DNA of 32,152 nt from a virus. The stretch covers positions 1-32,152 of IMG/VR virus record IMGVR_UViG_3300044641_001857. The stretch is one strand, 5' to 3'. Of the stretch, positions 1-6,935 are shown in pieces. The notes beneath the pieces were generated by a model, which saw nothing but the letters and a program-made list of their open reading frames with translations, was not told the DNA's origin and did no database searches. Positions within the stretch are counted from its first letter, which is position 1; each line of letters begins with the position of its first letter. The position numbers and the translations under genes are program-made.

Positions 1-127
1 TCGTTAAAACGCTTCTCTAGTTCTTTAAATACTGCGAAGGCTTCTAGGCTTGAAGTAAAACCTAAATCTACGTTTCTGATTACTAAATCAATTTGATTTT
101 GAATAACGTTAATTGAATCGGTAGTTA
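1..127. repeat. Terminal direct repeat, left copy
   Basis: These 127 bases are identical to positions 32026-32152. An exact repeat at both contig ends, lying inside one open reading frame that reads through the join, is the signature of a circular or circularly permuted genome assembled with an overlap of that length. The unique genome length is then 32,025 bp. A true physical terminal repeat is possible, but the exact odd-number length is more typical of an assembly k-mer overlap. Confidence 0.95.
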
Positions 128-182
128 AACTTACACCGTTGTAGTTTTCTTCCATGTACTGTTGTTCTTCTCTATTTTGCAT
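1..182 (-). CDS. Unknown recombination-operon protein, N-terminal part (gene split by contig ends)
   Basis: The start codon is ATG at 180-182, preceded by the A-rich leader CTTTAAAAAATAGAAATC and 12 nt downstream of the ERF gene. The frame runs off the left end and resumes at 32025, ending at 31731. The joined gene has 477 nt and encodes 158 residues, beginning MQNREEQQYMEENYNG. It is predicted to be soluble and largely helical, with a motif FTRTEGRKQFDFSNIAEW in the middle and a helical stretch rich in K, E and N after it. It lies between an ERF annealing protein and SSB, so a role in recombination or nuclease inhibition is plausible from context only. No family is recognised with confidence. 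Confidence 0.85.
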   Translation of the reverse strand, partial: MQNREEQQYMEENYNGVSLTTDSINVIQNQIDLVIRNVDLGFTSSLEAFAVFKELEKRFN

Positions 183-194
183 GATTTCTATTTT

Positions 195-683
195 TTAAAG
201 TAATAATAACGCTTTATTTTGTAATTCTGTTAACTCAAAACTTGCTTTAAGTTTCTCAACTGTATAAGTACCTTGTTTAATTGTTTCTAATGCTTTCTCA
301 AATCTAGTATTATCGATTAATTCTTTACGTTGTGGCTGACTTGCTAATTGACCGTCGTCGTCTTGTGCTTGCATTGACAGTAAACTCTGTAAAGTGTATC
401 TTCTAAAGTAAGTAATAGCACTTCCCATTGACTGAGGTGTTCCCCCTATTGGTAAATCAATATAAGACTCAATCATTTCTTTACTTTCAGCATCTACTAT
501 TCTAGTGTACACCTTACCGTTTTCTATTGGTTGTAATAGCACTAAACCTTTATTTAATAGGATTGTTTCAACTGTTTCAATTAATGCGTTAATATCAACG
601 TATTTGTTTTTGAAATGTGGATTAGTTGCATTCTTTGTCGCTTTACCAATCTCTTTTTTGGCTTCTAAAATTTTCTTATACAT
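195..683 (-). CDS. erf: ERF-family single-strand annealing protein
   Basis: A 162-residue protein of the Essential Recombination Function superfamily, which anneals complementary single strands during phage recombination and end joining. The N-terminal half shows the family features: NPHFKNKYVDINAL near residues 21-34, and GSAITYFRRYTLQSLLSMQAQDDDG near 87-111, including the typical aromatic-R-R-Y and acidic D-D-D-G ending. The C-terminal third is variable and helical. It is the first gene after the terminator at 745-771 and has its own promoter at 705-734. Its partner SSB is two genes further on across the contig join, which supports a recombination operon. Confidence 0.88.
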   Translation of the reverse strand: MYKKILEAKKEIGKATKNATNPHFKNKYVDINALIETVETILLNKGLVLLQPIENGKVYTRIVDAESKEMIESYIDLPIGGTPQSMGSAITYFRRYTLQSLLSMQAQDDDGQLASQPQRKELIDNTRFEKALETIKQGTYTVEKLKASFELTELQNKALLLL

Positions 684-704
684 ATTATTTCTTATTAGTT
701 TCTA

Positions 705-734
705 CAAATGTAATATAATTTATTTAACTACAAA
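705..734 (-). promoter_or_regulatory. Bacteroidetes-type promoter for the ERF operon
   Basis: On the minus strand the -7 box TACATTTG (705-712) matches TAnnTTTG, and a TTTG (731-734) lies 18 nt upstream, within the 17-23 nt spacing known for flavobacterial promoters. The predicted transcription start is near 698-700, about 16 nt before the ERF start codon. It lies directly after the terminator that closes the late genes. Confidence 0.7.
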
Positions 735-744
735 CTATCTTTAA

Positions 745-771
745 TAAAAAAAGAGTAAATTTCTTTACTCT
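745..771 (-). terminator. Rho-independent terminator after the lysis genes
   Basis: A perfect 8-bp inverted repeat, AGAGTAAA and TTTACTCT with a 4-nt loop (752-771), is followed in the minus-strand direction by a U-run (745-751). It lies between the last late gene (M15 peptidase, ending at 809) and the ERF promoter, separating late from early transcription. Confidence 0.85.
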
Positions 772-808
772 CTTAAAACTAAATAGAAAATATGCGTTGT
801 AAAGATAG

Positions 809-1222
809 TTATTTTATTACTAATAATTGATTTCTGTTAGGTCTTTTTGTTGTAAATGATACGTGACACCATTGATAGCCAAATTCATTAATTAATTGGT
901 CAAATTCTAGGTTATCTCTAATCCAATCATGTATCTTTTTATTCTCTGCAACACTACCGGCATCTATGTCGATTGCTTCACCTTTACAATGTTGCGAGGA
1001 CAAACTCCCTTTGACTGCACGATTAAGGTCTTTTCCCCTGTAAAAACTGTTTATTCTAAGTGGTTTACCGTACCATTCTCGTAAAGGTTCAAAGCATTTT
1101 TCAGCTACCGTCATCATAGCTTTTAAATGTTCTAATGTAGGTTCATTTTTAATACCTAATCTTTGAGCAGTTGCTGAAAATGTAGCTTCTTTAAATGTTA
1201 TATGTTTACTAATGTTCTCCAT
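809..1222 (-). CDS. Endolysin, peptidase M15 (D-Ala-D-Ala carboxypeptidase-like)
   Basis: A 137-residue zinc peptidase expected to cleave the peptide cross-links of host peptidoglycan at lysis. The M15 metal-binding pattern is complete: SQHCKGEAIDID (residues 76-87) gives the first His (H78) and Asp (D85), and WCHVSF (118-123) gives the last His (H120). The protein is a single catalytic domain without a signal peptide or cell-wall-binding domain, so it needs a holin or other route to the periplasm. It is the last gene of the late region, follows three small membrane-protein genes and is followed by a terminator. Its start overlaps the 25-codon gene upstream. Confidence 0.9.
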   Translation of the reverse strand: MENISKHITFKEATFSATAQRLGIKNEPTLEHLKAMMTVAEKCFEPLREWYGKPLRINSFYRGKDLNRAVKGSLSSQHCKGEAIDIDAGSVAENKKIHDWIRDNLEFDQLINEFGYQWCHVSFTTKRPNRNQLLVIK

Positions 1223-1286
1223 TATCTATATTTTTTAGAATCATAGCAGTAGTTAAAATCAAAAACACTGCGATTAGTTCAACCAT
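1209..1286 (-). CDS. 25-residue single-span membrane peptide, lysis-associated
   Basis: The frame encodes MVELIAVFLILTTAMILKNI followed by DNGEH. Residues 3-17 form one hydrophobic segment and the tail is short and polar. Its ATG overlaps the stop of the holin-like gene (TAATG) and its end overlaps the M15 peptidase start by 14 nt, so it fills the gap between two lysis genes and is positioned for translational coupling. Candidates are a small holin, antiholin or holin helper; no family is recognised. It is real only if translated, and the evidence is gene packing plus hydrophobicity. Confidence 0.5.
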   Translation of the reverse strand: MVELIAVFLILTTAMILKNIDNGEH

Positions 1287-1492
1287 TATTTTAAAGTCTT
1301 TTGAGCGTGGTAAACTGCCTGTGTACCGAATACTGCACTAACTGTTTGTAAAGCTATTTTAATTAATGGTCGTGCATCAACTAAACCACTTTCAGCAATT
1401 GTTAAACTTGCCACCGATAAAGCAGTAGCAATTCTACCAGCTATTTTGTGTTTACGAGGTGTAGGCTTCTTAATGTTTTCTATTATATTCAT
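1286..1492 (-). CDS. Putative holin
   Basis: A 68-residue protein with a basic N-terminus (KKPTPRKHK), a moderately hydrophobic segment IAGRIATALSVASLTIAESGL, then IALQTVSAVFGTQAVYHA, ending in a basic tail. One or two membrane passes are possible. Size, charge pattern and position directly upstream of the M15 endolysin suggest a holin that lets the endolysin reach the periplasm. The hydrophobic segments are not strong, so other membrane-associated lysis functions remain possible. Confidence 0.5.
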   Translation of the reverse strand: MNIIENIKKPTPRKHKIAGRIATALSVASLTIAESGLVDARPLIKIALQTVSAVFGTQAVYHAQKTLK

Positions 1493-1518
1493 AATTAATA
1501 AATTAGTTATATTTTACG

Positions 1519-1803
1519 TTATTTTTTTTTTATTTCGTCTACTAATACTTTGAAATACTCTGAGTTAGTTCGTATAGTGTTGTCCATGTGTGTTAGCTTA
1601 TCTTCAAAGCGTTTAAAACGTTCTTCAAATAGTTTCTCTAGTTGCTCGTGGTTATGGTCTTTAGATGCTTTAATTTGATTAACCTCTACTTCTAATTTGA
1701 TTAAGTTATCGTGGTTTTTAGCGTGGCTAGTAAATAACCTAGCAATTGCACCGACTATTACTGCACTTATTATACCTACAACTGTTTTTTCAAATTCATT
1801 CAT
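1519..1803 (-). CDS. Membrane-anchored coiled-coil protein, putative lysis accessory
   Basis: A 94-residue protein with one N-terminal membrane segment ([17 protein letters not shown], about residues 8-24), followed by a long charged helix with heptad-like spacing (about 28-90). This layout resembles phage holin accessory or haemolysin-like small proteins and could also fit an inner-membrane spanin subunit. It overlaps the upstream gene by one base (TAATG type) and stands two genes before the endolysin. The function is inferred from topology and context. Confidence 0.5.
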   Translation of the reverse strand: MNEFEKTVVGIISAVIVGAIARLFTSHAKNHDNLIKLEVEVNQIKASKDHNHEQLEKLFEERFKRFEDKLTHMDNTIRTNSEYFKVLVDEIKKK

Positions 1804-2024
1804 TAGATAAAAGGATTTTCAATTACTGGTGGAACATATTCAAACTCAGTTAAATCTAGCAAGTAATCAAAGGTAGTATTTAATAATTCTGATTTATCAC
1901 TTTCACTTAAAAACAAAAACCAATCGTTATTAATATCTTGAACACAATTAAAAAAAGTATTTTCATTGTAGAACACTCCTTGAATAGCGTTCTTTTGTTC
2001 TATTGTTAATTTATAACCTACCAT
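1803..2024 (-). CDS. Hypothetical protein
   Basis: A 73-residue acidic soluble protein with several aromatic residues, including [16 protein letters not shown] in the middle and [13 protein letters not shown] at the end. It overlaps the end of the tail-fibre-like gene by 7 nt and touches the next gene by one base. It probably belongs to the fibre region, perhaps as a fibre chaperone or small tip component, but nothing in the sequence identifies its role. Confidence 0.7.
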   Translation of the reverse strand: MVGYKLTIEQKNAIQGVFYNENTFFNCVQDINNDWFLFLSESDKSELLNTTFDYLLDLTEFEYVPPVIENPFI

Positions 2025-2827
2025 GTTGGAATTGATAATGTAGTTAATAATGTTTCAATGCAAGTTTTAAGATTGGCTACTTGTGTAGAATCTAAACCGT
2101 CCATTCTACCGTAAATAGATATTTTACGTGAACTTAACCAAGTTGGAGTTCCATTTCCATTTTCAGCTCCAAGATAATCTTGTTGAATAGTTTGTATAGT
2201 TGAAACTTGTGTATCAGTCCCCAACAAAGTAGACTTATTATAAAGTTTAGTGACATTGGAAGAAGTACGAGAAATTAATTGTAAACCTTTTGTTGTACCT
2301 GAGTTTGCAAATGATTGCCAAGCATTAATAGAAAGACGACCATAAAAAACACCACTATATTTAGGTAAAAGATTGTCTCTTGTTGTTGTGGCATCTGAAC
2401 CGATTTCGATTCCTAATTGATCGCTATCAGTTTGAGAGTAAACAAATAACGTCTTACTATTTAAAGAAGCTGAACTATTAGCAATAAAACCCGTTTGAGC
2501 AAAAGCACTTGTGCCGTTTCCTTGCATTCCATGACTATCATAACTCCAACCACTTGACAAAGTTAATACATTTGAAGCTGGTGAAAATAGATTATATTTT
2601 ACTTTCGTAGAATCACCTAAGAATCCTAAGTATAAATACTTACCTAGTGTCCAAAGTGAATGATATTTTAAATCTAAAACAAATTGATTGATAGCGTTCT
2701 TTTGACTTACATCTGTTAAAGTTGAATTAGCCGTGAAATACGCTTGAGCATCTGCATCTATTGCAACACCACCACTTAATTTAGTGGTAGCACCTATTGA
2801 ACTATATCCGTAGCCTACACCGTACAT
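2018..2827 (-). CDS. Putative tail fibre / receptor-binding protein
   Basis: A 269-residue protein rich in S, T, N and G with a short glycine- and tyrosine-rich N-terminus, a helical segment around AYFTANSTLTDVSQKNAINQF (about 29-49), and a long beta-rich remainder with patterns such as NVLTLSSGWSYDSHGMQGNG. The composition and predicted jelly-roll-like beta character are typical of phage adhesins. It is one of three consecutive structural genes just before the lysis genes, a usual place for receptor-binding proteins. No enzymatic motif is visible. Confidence 0.65.
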   Translation of the reverse strand: MYGVGYGYSSIGATTKLSGGVAIDADAQAYFTANSTLTDVSQKNAINQFVLDLKYHSLWTLGKYLYLGFLGDSTKVKYNLFSPASNVLTLSSGWSYDSHGMQGNGTSAFAQTGFIANSSASLNSKTLFVYSQTDSDQLGIEIGSDATTTRDNLLPKYSGVFYGRLSINAWQSFANSGTTKGLQLISRTSSNVTKLYNKSTLLGTDTQVSTIQTIQQDYLGAENGNGTPTWLSSRKISIYGRMDGLDSTQVANLKTCIETLLTTLSIPTW

Positions 2828-3096
2828 TATCCGATAACTAAAGCAACTGAACCACTAGTTAAAGTAACTCCACTAAATAGAACACCTAACCCCGTAATAT
2901 AAGCACCTGCTTTAACTGCAGTTGCAGGAGTTGAGATATAACTAGATTTAACATCTGTTCCTGCTACTTTAATAGCACTAAACACCGTATCTTCTAATAC
3001 TAAAATACCTGCAATTACTTTAGTTACTGCTGTTGTATCGTTGCAAATGTAAACTCCTTTACTTGCTACTAATTTGTCTATGTTTGGTAAACTCAT
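2827..3096 (-). CDS. Putative small tail or fibre structural protein
   Basis: An 89-residue beta-rich protein of low charge (MSLPNIDKLVASKGVYICND at the start, then alternating V, T, S, A and G). Its stop overlaps the next fibre gene by one base. Composition matches decoration or fibre-tip proteins. It sits between two fibre-like genes, so it is probably a virion component that helps host attachment. Confidence 0.55.
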   Translation of the reverse strand: MSLPNIDKLVASKGVYICNDTTAVTKVIAGILVLEDTVFSAIKVAGTDVKSSYISTPATAVKAGAYITGLGVLFSGVTLTSGSVALVIG

Positions 3097-3109
3097 TTTA
3101 TTTTATATT

Positions 3110-3553
3110 TTATTGGTAAACTCTTATTTCTAAACTTGCAGAATTTAATTTACTGTCCACTCCAGTATTACTAGCATCTATTGTTTGAACTAAAACAACA
3201 TTATCATTCGACCTTACAGAATAACCAGTAACAGAAGCACCAACATAGTTAAGCGTTAATTGTGCAAATGTTTTTGAAGCAGTAAACGCACCAGTCAAAG
3301 TACCGTTATAATCTCCACTAGCACTTCTTGCCCAAACTATTGTACCAATTGTATTTTCTAAAACTGTAACAGTAGGTGCAGAAGTCCCGCTTTGTGAAAT
3401 TAAAGCAGAATAAACTTTATAAGGTCTTAAGTATTCAGAATTAACTTTTTTAGTATCGTATGTTGAACCGTTATAAACTGAAACCTCTACAAAATCAGTC
3501 GCTTTAATTGGTACACTACTAGTTGTTAATTCACTTATTCTTTGATTGCTCAT
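3110..3553 (-). CDS. Putative tail fibre protein with virion-attachment N-terminus
   Basis: A 147-residue protein. Residues 1-42 (RISELTTSSVPIKATDFVEV through YDTKKVNSEYL) resemble the short N-terminal module by which many phage fibres join the virion; a related pattern is at the start of the larger fibre gene at 8760-10052. The rest is beta-rich, alternating hydrophobic and T/S/N residues. It lies first in the distal fibre group after the connector gene. Role inferred from composition and position. Confidence 0.6.
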   Translation of the reverse strand: MSNQRISELTTSSVPIKATDFVEVSVYNGSTYDTKKVNSEYLRPYKVYSALISQSGTSAPTVTVLENTIGTIVWARSASGDYNGTLTGAFTASKTFAQLTLNYVGASVTGYSVRSNDNVVLVQTIDASNTGVDSKLNSASLEIRVYQ

Positions 3554-3620
3554 CTTTTTCTAACTTCTTTAATAATAACGTTATTTTCTTTAAGTTGTTA
3601 TTTTTAGCTTCTTTTTTCAT
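3531..3620 (-). CDS. Small basic peptide between connector and fibre genes
   Basis: A 29-codon frame encoding MKKEAKNNNLKKITLLLKKL followed by EKDEQSKNK. It starts in an ATGA overlap with the connector gene stop and ends 23 nt inside the next gene, filling an otherwise untranslated gap. It is very basic and probably a single amphipathic helix. Lysine- and asparagine-rich frames arise easily in such A-rich DNA, so this may be only a coupling leader. Confidence 0.35.
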   Translation of the reverse strand: MKKEAKNNNLKKITLLLKKLEKDEQSKNK

Positions 3621-4117
3621 ATTAACCAACTTGTAAAATTAGTATCATGGTCTGGGTAAGTGTCATCATTTGAATTACTGTTATACTCAGGAAATGAAGA
3701 TTGATTAAAACTCATATAACGAATAAACCTTTCTGTATAATGTTGTGCCAAACTAGTTTCTTTATCAATTAAAAAGTCTATTTCTGTTTTTTCTACGTTA
3801 CTAGCATTTTCAGAACTATGTTTGAATATACCTTTAGCGTTAATCGTATAACTCGCAAATGGTAACCACTCGACCATGCTCCAATGAATTAACATCGGAC
3901 GTACATAGTTAGTTAATAAAGACAAATAGTTTCCACTTAAAGTATTTGCTACTATATCAGCTTTTAGCTTGTTGAATAAATCAGTACCTAAATAATTAGC
4001 TATATGAATCTCTTGTGCAATCTTTACGTACTGAATAAACATATCAGTATCTATGTTGCCGTTTAAGCTAGTATGCTTAACTAAATCTGTTCTATTTATT
4101 AATAGTGCTTCTGCCAT
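3617..4117 (-). CDS. Putative head-tail connector (DUF6712-like)
   Basis: A 166-residue, mainly helical protein. The features FIQYVKIAQEIHIANYLGTDLFNKL (about residues 27-51) and NYVRPMLIHWSMVEWLPFASYTINAKGIFKHSSENAS (about 69-105) recall a family often found beside portal genes in Bacteroidetes phages, annotated from memory as DUF6712 and thought to act as head-completion or adaptor protein. It lies 2 nt downstream of the portal gene, which fits a connector that closes the portal vertex after packaging. Confidence 0.6.
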   Translation of the reverse strand: MAEALLINRTDLVKHTSLNGNIDTDMFIQYVKIAQEIHIANYLGTDLFNKLKADIVANTLSGNYLSLLTNYVRPMLIHWSMVEWLPFASYTINAKGIFKHSSENASNVEKTEIDFLIDKETSLAQHYTERFIRYMSFNQSSFPEYNSNSNDDTYPDHDTNFTSWLI

Positions 4118-4119
4118 CT

Positions 4120-5889
4120 TTATTTAACGTCTGAGGGTAAATTTTTATTTCTAGGACTAAATCCTTTTAAAGGTAAGTTTTTAGGATAAATAGAAACTTC
4201 GTAAGGATTAGTAACTTTAAAACCTTTTATTTCTGCTGCTCTAGTTCCAATTTCTTCGTAACCGTTTTCCATTTTGTTCAAGTCTAACATCATTGTAACA
4301 CGTTGCCATTTATGTGAACATCTCGCTCCACCCTTAAACTTAAATATATCGTAGTAATCACTTCCAAACTCTCCAAATCCTGCATTAACTTTCTTTGTTG
4401 CCATTGCTTCTACATCTTCTTTACGATATAGTTTGTTGGCGTTCATCATTACTTTGCAAAACTCTCTTTCGGGTGTTGGGTTACCCGTATATTTATATCT
4501 TACTTTAAAATATTTTTCTTTAACTAACTTGTCTTGTTCACTCTTTTGTGTAGGATTAGCACTACCCGTTGAAACTAGATTAATTGCTTTTTGAATAAAA
4601 GATAATTTAACCTCTTGTAATTTACTTTCAACCTCTTGTAAGTGTGTGTTTAATACTTCTTCATCTTCTTGTACTGCTTCACGTTCATCAATTACTATCC
4701 AACCCTCTTGAATTTCGTCTTCTGCTAAATCAATAATCTGTTGTAATTCGCTTTTTTGTTCGCTTAATGTTGTGTCTTGTGCAATTGCATCTTCTTTTTT
4801 AGCAAATTGGTCTTCAAATGGATTCAATCCCTCAAAATATAACTTTAAACTAATGTCGTTTACTGCTAATATCTTAGATATTGCATCCGTAATAAGTTGT
4901 TGAAATGGTTTAATTACTAGGTTATCAAATATAATCAATGAATTTTTTAACTCATCAGCGTTTGAACTGAATCCCGTACTTGTAGCAATACCAAAAATTA
5001 AAGGACTTGTAACGTTGTGAGCCAACATAATTTTACGCATACATTCCTCTGACAAGTAGTTATAGTGTGCAGGTGCTTCATTTAATGGAATAGACTCAAT
5101 AGTTGTTGCATTATCCTTATTCTTATTGAATGAATAAACGATTTTCTTACCTTTTGAACCAGTTAATTTAGCGTTCGCTTTACGTTCTATATCTCTACGT
5201 TGTTCTTCTGTACCCGTACCACCTACGAAGTTAACTACCATTGTAGGCGAAAACCCGTTTTGAACGTCATTAATTAAGTAATCAGCTATTTCTTCTTCCA
5301 TTACGGTATAAGGTAAACCACCCGTATAGTCAACATTAGCGTAATACTTCATACCAACCGAATAAGGTTTAACATAAAGTATTTCAATGTCCGACTTTCC
5401 AAAACCAAAAGCATCTATTCTTTTAGGTACAAACTTTCTTACATCCTCCCAGTTATCCGAGTAATAATACGCTTCAATGTCGCCATCTTGATTACACTTT
5501 TCAGCACGTAATAAATGAACTGGAATATGATATGCCTTTAAAACTTTAGTTCTACTTTTGTCGTAGTGTACTTGTATAGCACATTGACCTAATTGCTTAA
5601 TCTCAACACACAACTTTCTAATGTCATCACTACTTATCAAAGTAACTAATTGAGCATACTCAGCAGGTTTTTTATTAGCATCTAAAGCCGTTAATCCTTT
5701 CCCGTAAATAAGTCTAGTAATGTTGTTTATTACAGCGTTATTTGTAGCTGAATTTACGTGCCTATCAATTAAGAATTGAAAGTAGTTATTATCCTCGCCA
5801 TATTCAACCCAGTCTTCACGTGTACTTTCGTTAATAATCGGTGCTTTATATTCAGCTAGATTGATTACTTGTATTTTTTCGTTATCCAT
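4120..5889 (-). CDS. Portal protein with C-terminal head-morphogenesis-like extension
   Basis: A 589-residue protein. The first about 400 residues have portal character as in other Bacteroidetes phages: DWVEYGEDNNYFQFLIDRH, INNITRLIYGKGL, a region with tunnel-like features (AHNVTSPLIFGI, then NADELKNSLIIFDNLVIKPFQQLI). The portal forms the dodecameric DNA channel at one capsid vertex. The last about 110 residues (EFCKVMMNANKLYRKEDVEAM through DIFKFKGGARCSHKWQR) resemble the MuF-like head-morphogenesis tail with its conserved C and H. Oddly, it is placed after the capsid and tail genes instead of next to the terminase. Confidence 0.75.
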   Translation of the reverse strand: MDNEKIQVINLAEYKAPIINESTREDWVEYGEDNNYFQFLIDRHVNSATNNAVINNITRLIYGKGLTALDANKKPAEYAQLVTLISSDDIRKLCVEIKQLGQCAIQVHYDKSRTKVLKAYHIPVHLLRAEKCNQDGDIEAYYYSDNWEDVRKFVPKRIDAFGFGKSDIEILYVKPYSVGMKYYANVDYTGGLPYTVMEEEIADYLINDVQNGFSPTMVVNFVGGTGTEEQRRDIERKANAKLTGSKGKKIVYSFNKNKDNATTIESIPLNEAPAHYNYLSEECMRKIMLAHNVTSPLIFGIATSTGFSSNADELKNSLIIFDNLVIKPFQQLITDAISKILAVNDISLKLYFEGLNPFEDQFAKKEDAIAQDTTLSEQKSELQQIIDLAEDEIQEGWIVIDEREAVQEDEEVLNTHLQEVESKLQEVKLSFIQKAINLVSTGSANPTQKSEQDKLVKEKYFKVRYKYTGNPTPEREFCKVMMNANKLYRKEDVEAMATKKVNAGFGEFGSDYYDIFKFKGGARCSHKWQRVTMMLDLNKMENGYEEIGTRAAEIKGFKVTNPYEVSIYPKNLPLKGFSPRNKNLPSDVK

Positions 5890-6221
5890 TAATCTAAAAT
5901 TATGAAGTCATTTGATGTAGTTGTACTTGTGTACACATCTTTATTTATTGTATAGTCTGAAATAGTCTGATTAGTACAGTATATTTTATCAATATAAACT
6001 GGTGTAGTTGAGTTTAAAACCTCTAACCTATATGTATGCTCCTCAATTAGTGAGAAAGTAGCCGTAATCGTATGGTAATAGCTTACATTAGTTGAACTAG
6101 TAATGGCTACCGTAGTAGTTACATTCGTTTGTTCATCCGTTATAGTCATAGTTGTATAAGTATCACTTCTTGGAATGAAACTAAATGTTTGAGCAGTATT
6201 TTGTTCTCTTAAAACTATCAT
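5889..6221 (-). CDS. Hypothetical small structural protein
   Basis: A 110-residue beta-rich protein, threonine-rich, with TYRLEVLNSTTPVYIDKIYC and INKDVYTSTTTSNDFIILD at the end. Its stop overlaps the portal start by one base. An AAACGTTT element lies 7 nt before its ATG and a terminator lies between it and the upstream major tail gene. Its position between major tail and portal suggests a virion or assembly protein; no family is assigned. Confidence 0.7.
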   Translation of the reverse strand: MIVLREQNTAQTFSFIPRSDTYTTMTITDEQTNVTTTVAITSSTNVSYYHTITATFSLIEEHTYRLEVLNSTTPVYIDKIYCTNQTISDYTINKDVYTSTTTSNDFIILD

Positions 6222-6228
6222 ATCTTTA

Positions 6229-6236
6229 AAACGTTT
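6229..6236 (-). promoter_or_regulatory. AAACGTTT palindrome 7 nt before a late-gene start
   Basis: The 8-bp palindrome AAACGTTT ends 7 nt upstream of the ATG at 6221. The same element is found at nearly the same distance before the genes starting at 17681 and 8509, and a seven-of-eight match stands before the start at 10629. It may be an operator, a phage promoter part or a translation element. Confidence 0.45.
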
Positions 6237-6255
6237 AAATCAATAATTTGTTAAA

Positions 6256-6287
6256 TAAAAAAGGCTACCTAATTAAAGATAGCCTTT
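6256..6287 (-). terminator. Rho-independent terminator after the major tail gene
   Basis: An 8-bp stem AAAGGCTA / TAGCCTTT (6260-6267 with 6280-6287) has a 12-nt loop and a U-run on the minus-strand 3' side. It lies 20 nt downstream of the major tail gene stop and would lower transcription of the genes that follow. Confidence 0.8.
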
Positions 6288-6307
6288 CGTGTAGTAGTAG
6301 TTAATTA

Positions 6308-6856
6308 CTAAGAAGTAACAATAGTAGCAGAACTAAATAAAGTCGCTAATGTTGCCTCAGTTGAACAATTCAAATGATTTGCTGGTATTCTTTCCATTCC
6401 AGTAAATGTAAGTTTATAACCGTTAAAATCTCCCATTTGAACACCGTTTTCAATTGATGCTTCTGTAACATCCATTCCAAACTCTAAACCAGCTAAGAAG
6501 TATTGCCCTTGCCTATTTCTTACAACAATGTGTGGTCTACCGTAAGATAATAATTTAACCATCTTAGTAGTAGCTACATCTTGTTTTTTCAAGTCAATAG
6601 TCAAAGTTTGCTCAAAGTAAGTTGTTCCGTTATCTCTTGAAGAAACACCTTTTTGATTAAATGAGTTATTACCTTTTAAAGAAAACTTATAAAGGTTAGT
6701 AATATTGTTTACATCAGTAATCATATCCGTAGAAGTTCCGTCGTACGTTAAATCACTTTGCATAGTAGGATTGAAGTTTGCAATGTAAATGATGTCAATA
6801 CCACCTACCGCATCTTTACAACTCTCTGCTCTACCGTTTGCTAAATCACAAGCCAT
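6308..6856 (-). CDS. Putative major tail (tube) protein
   Basis: A 182-residue protein starting MACDLANGRAESCKDAVGGI, a start that recalls a conserved flavobacterial phage structural protein. It has mixed beta structure (YKFSLKGNNSFNQKG, TYFEQTLTIDLKK, GYKLTFTGMERIP), fitting a tail-tube fold that stacks in rings to form the siphovirus tail. It is placed directly after the major capsid gene and is flanked on both sides by strong terminators, as expected for an abundantly made virion protein. Exact role is inferred, and an alternative head structural role is possible. Confidence 0.6.
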   Translation of the reverse strand: MACDLANGRAESCKDAVGGIDIIYIANFNPTMQSDLTYDGTSTDMITDVNNITNLYKFSLKGNNSFNQKGVSSRDNGTTYFEQTLTIDLKKQDVATTKMVKLLSYGRPHIVVRNRQGQYFLAGLEFGMDVTEASIENGVQMGDFNGYKLTFTGMERIPANHLNCSTEATLATLFSSATIVTS

Positions 6857-6881
6857 AATTTTAAAATTTTATTTATTAAAC

Positions 6882-6909
6882 AAAAAAGGGAAGGCATTTA
6901 ACCTCCCCT
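6882..6909 (-). terminator. Rho-independent terminator after the major capsid gene
   Basis: In minus-strand RNA, AGGGGAGG (6909-6902) pairs with CCUUCCCU (6894-6887) through eight pairs including one G-U, with a 7-nt loop, followed by a U-run (6882-6887). It lies 27 nt after the capsid stop codon. Confidence 0.8.
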
Positions 6910-6935
6910 CTTAAATACTAATTATCAGTTAGTTA

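Noticed and set aside
505-744. Plus-strand open frame over the ERF gene and promoter
   Set aside because: It is antisense to ERF and covers the promoter region; hydrophobic composition is what the reverse complement of A+T-rich helical coding DNA gives. All other plus-strand frames (for example 8004-8276, 11271-11525, 18831-19019, 19030-19308, 28052-28342) are rejected for the same reason.
4945-4965. A second CTGATGAG on the minus strand
   Set aside because: It lies in the portal gene, and no stem II with a following GAAA nor flanking stems I and III can be formed. Similar CTGATGA occurrences near 30340 and 30757 also lack the rest of the hammerhead core.
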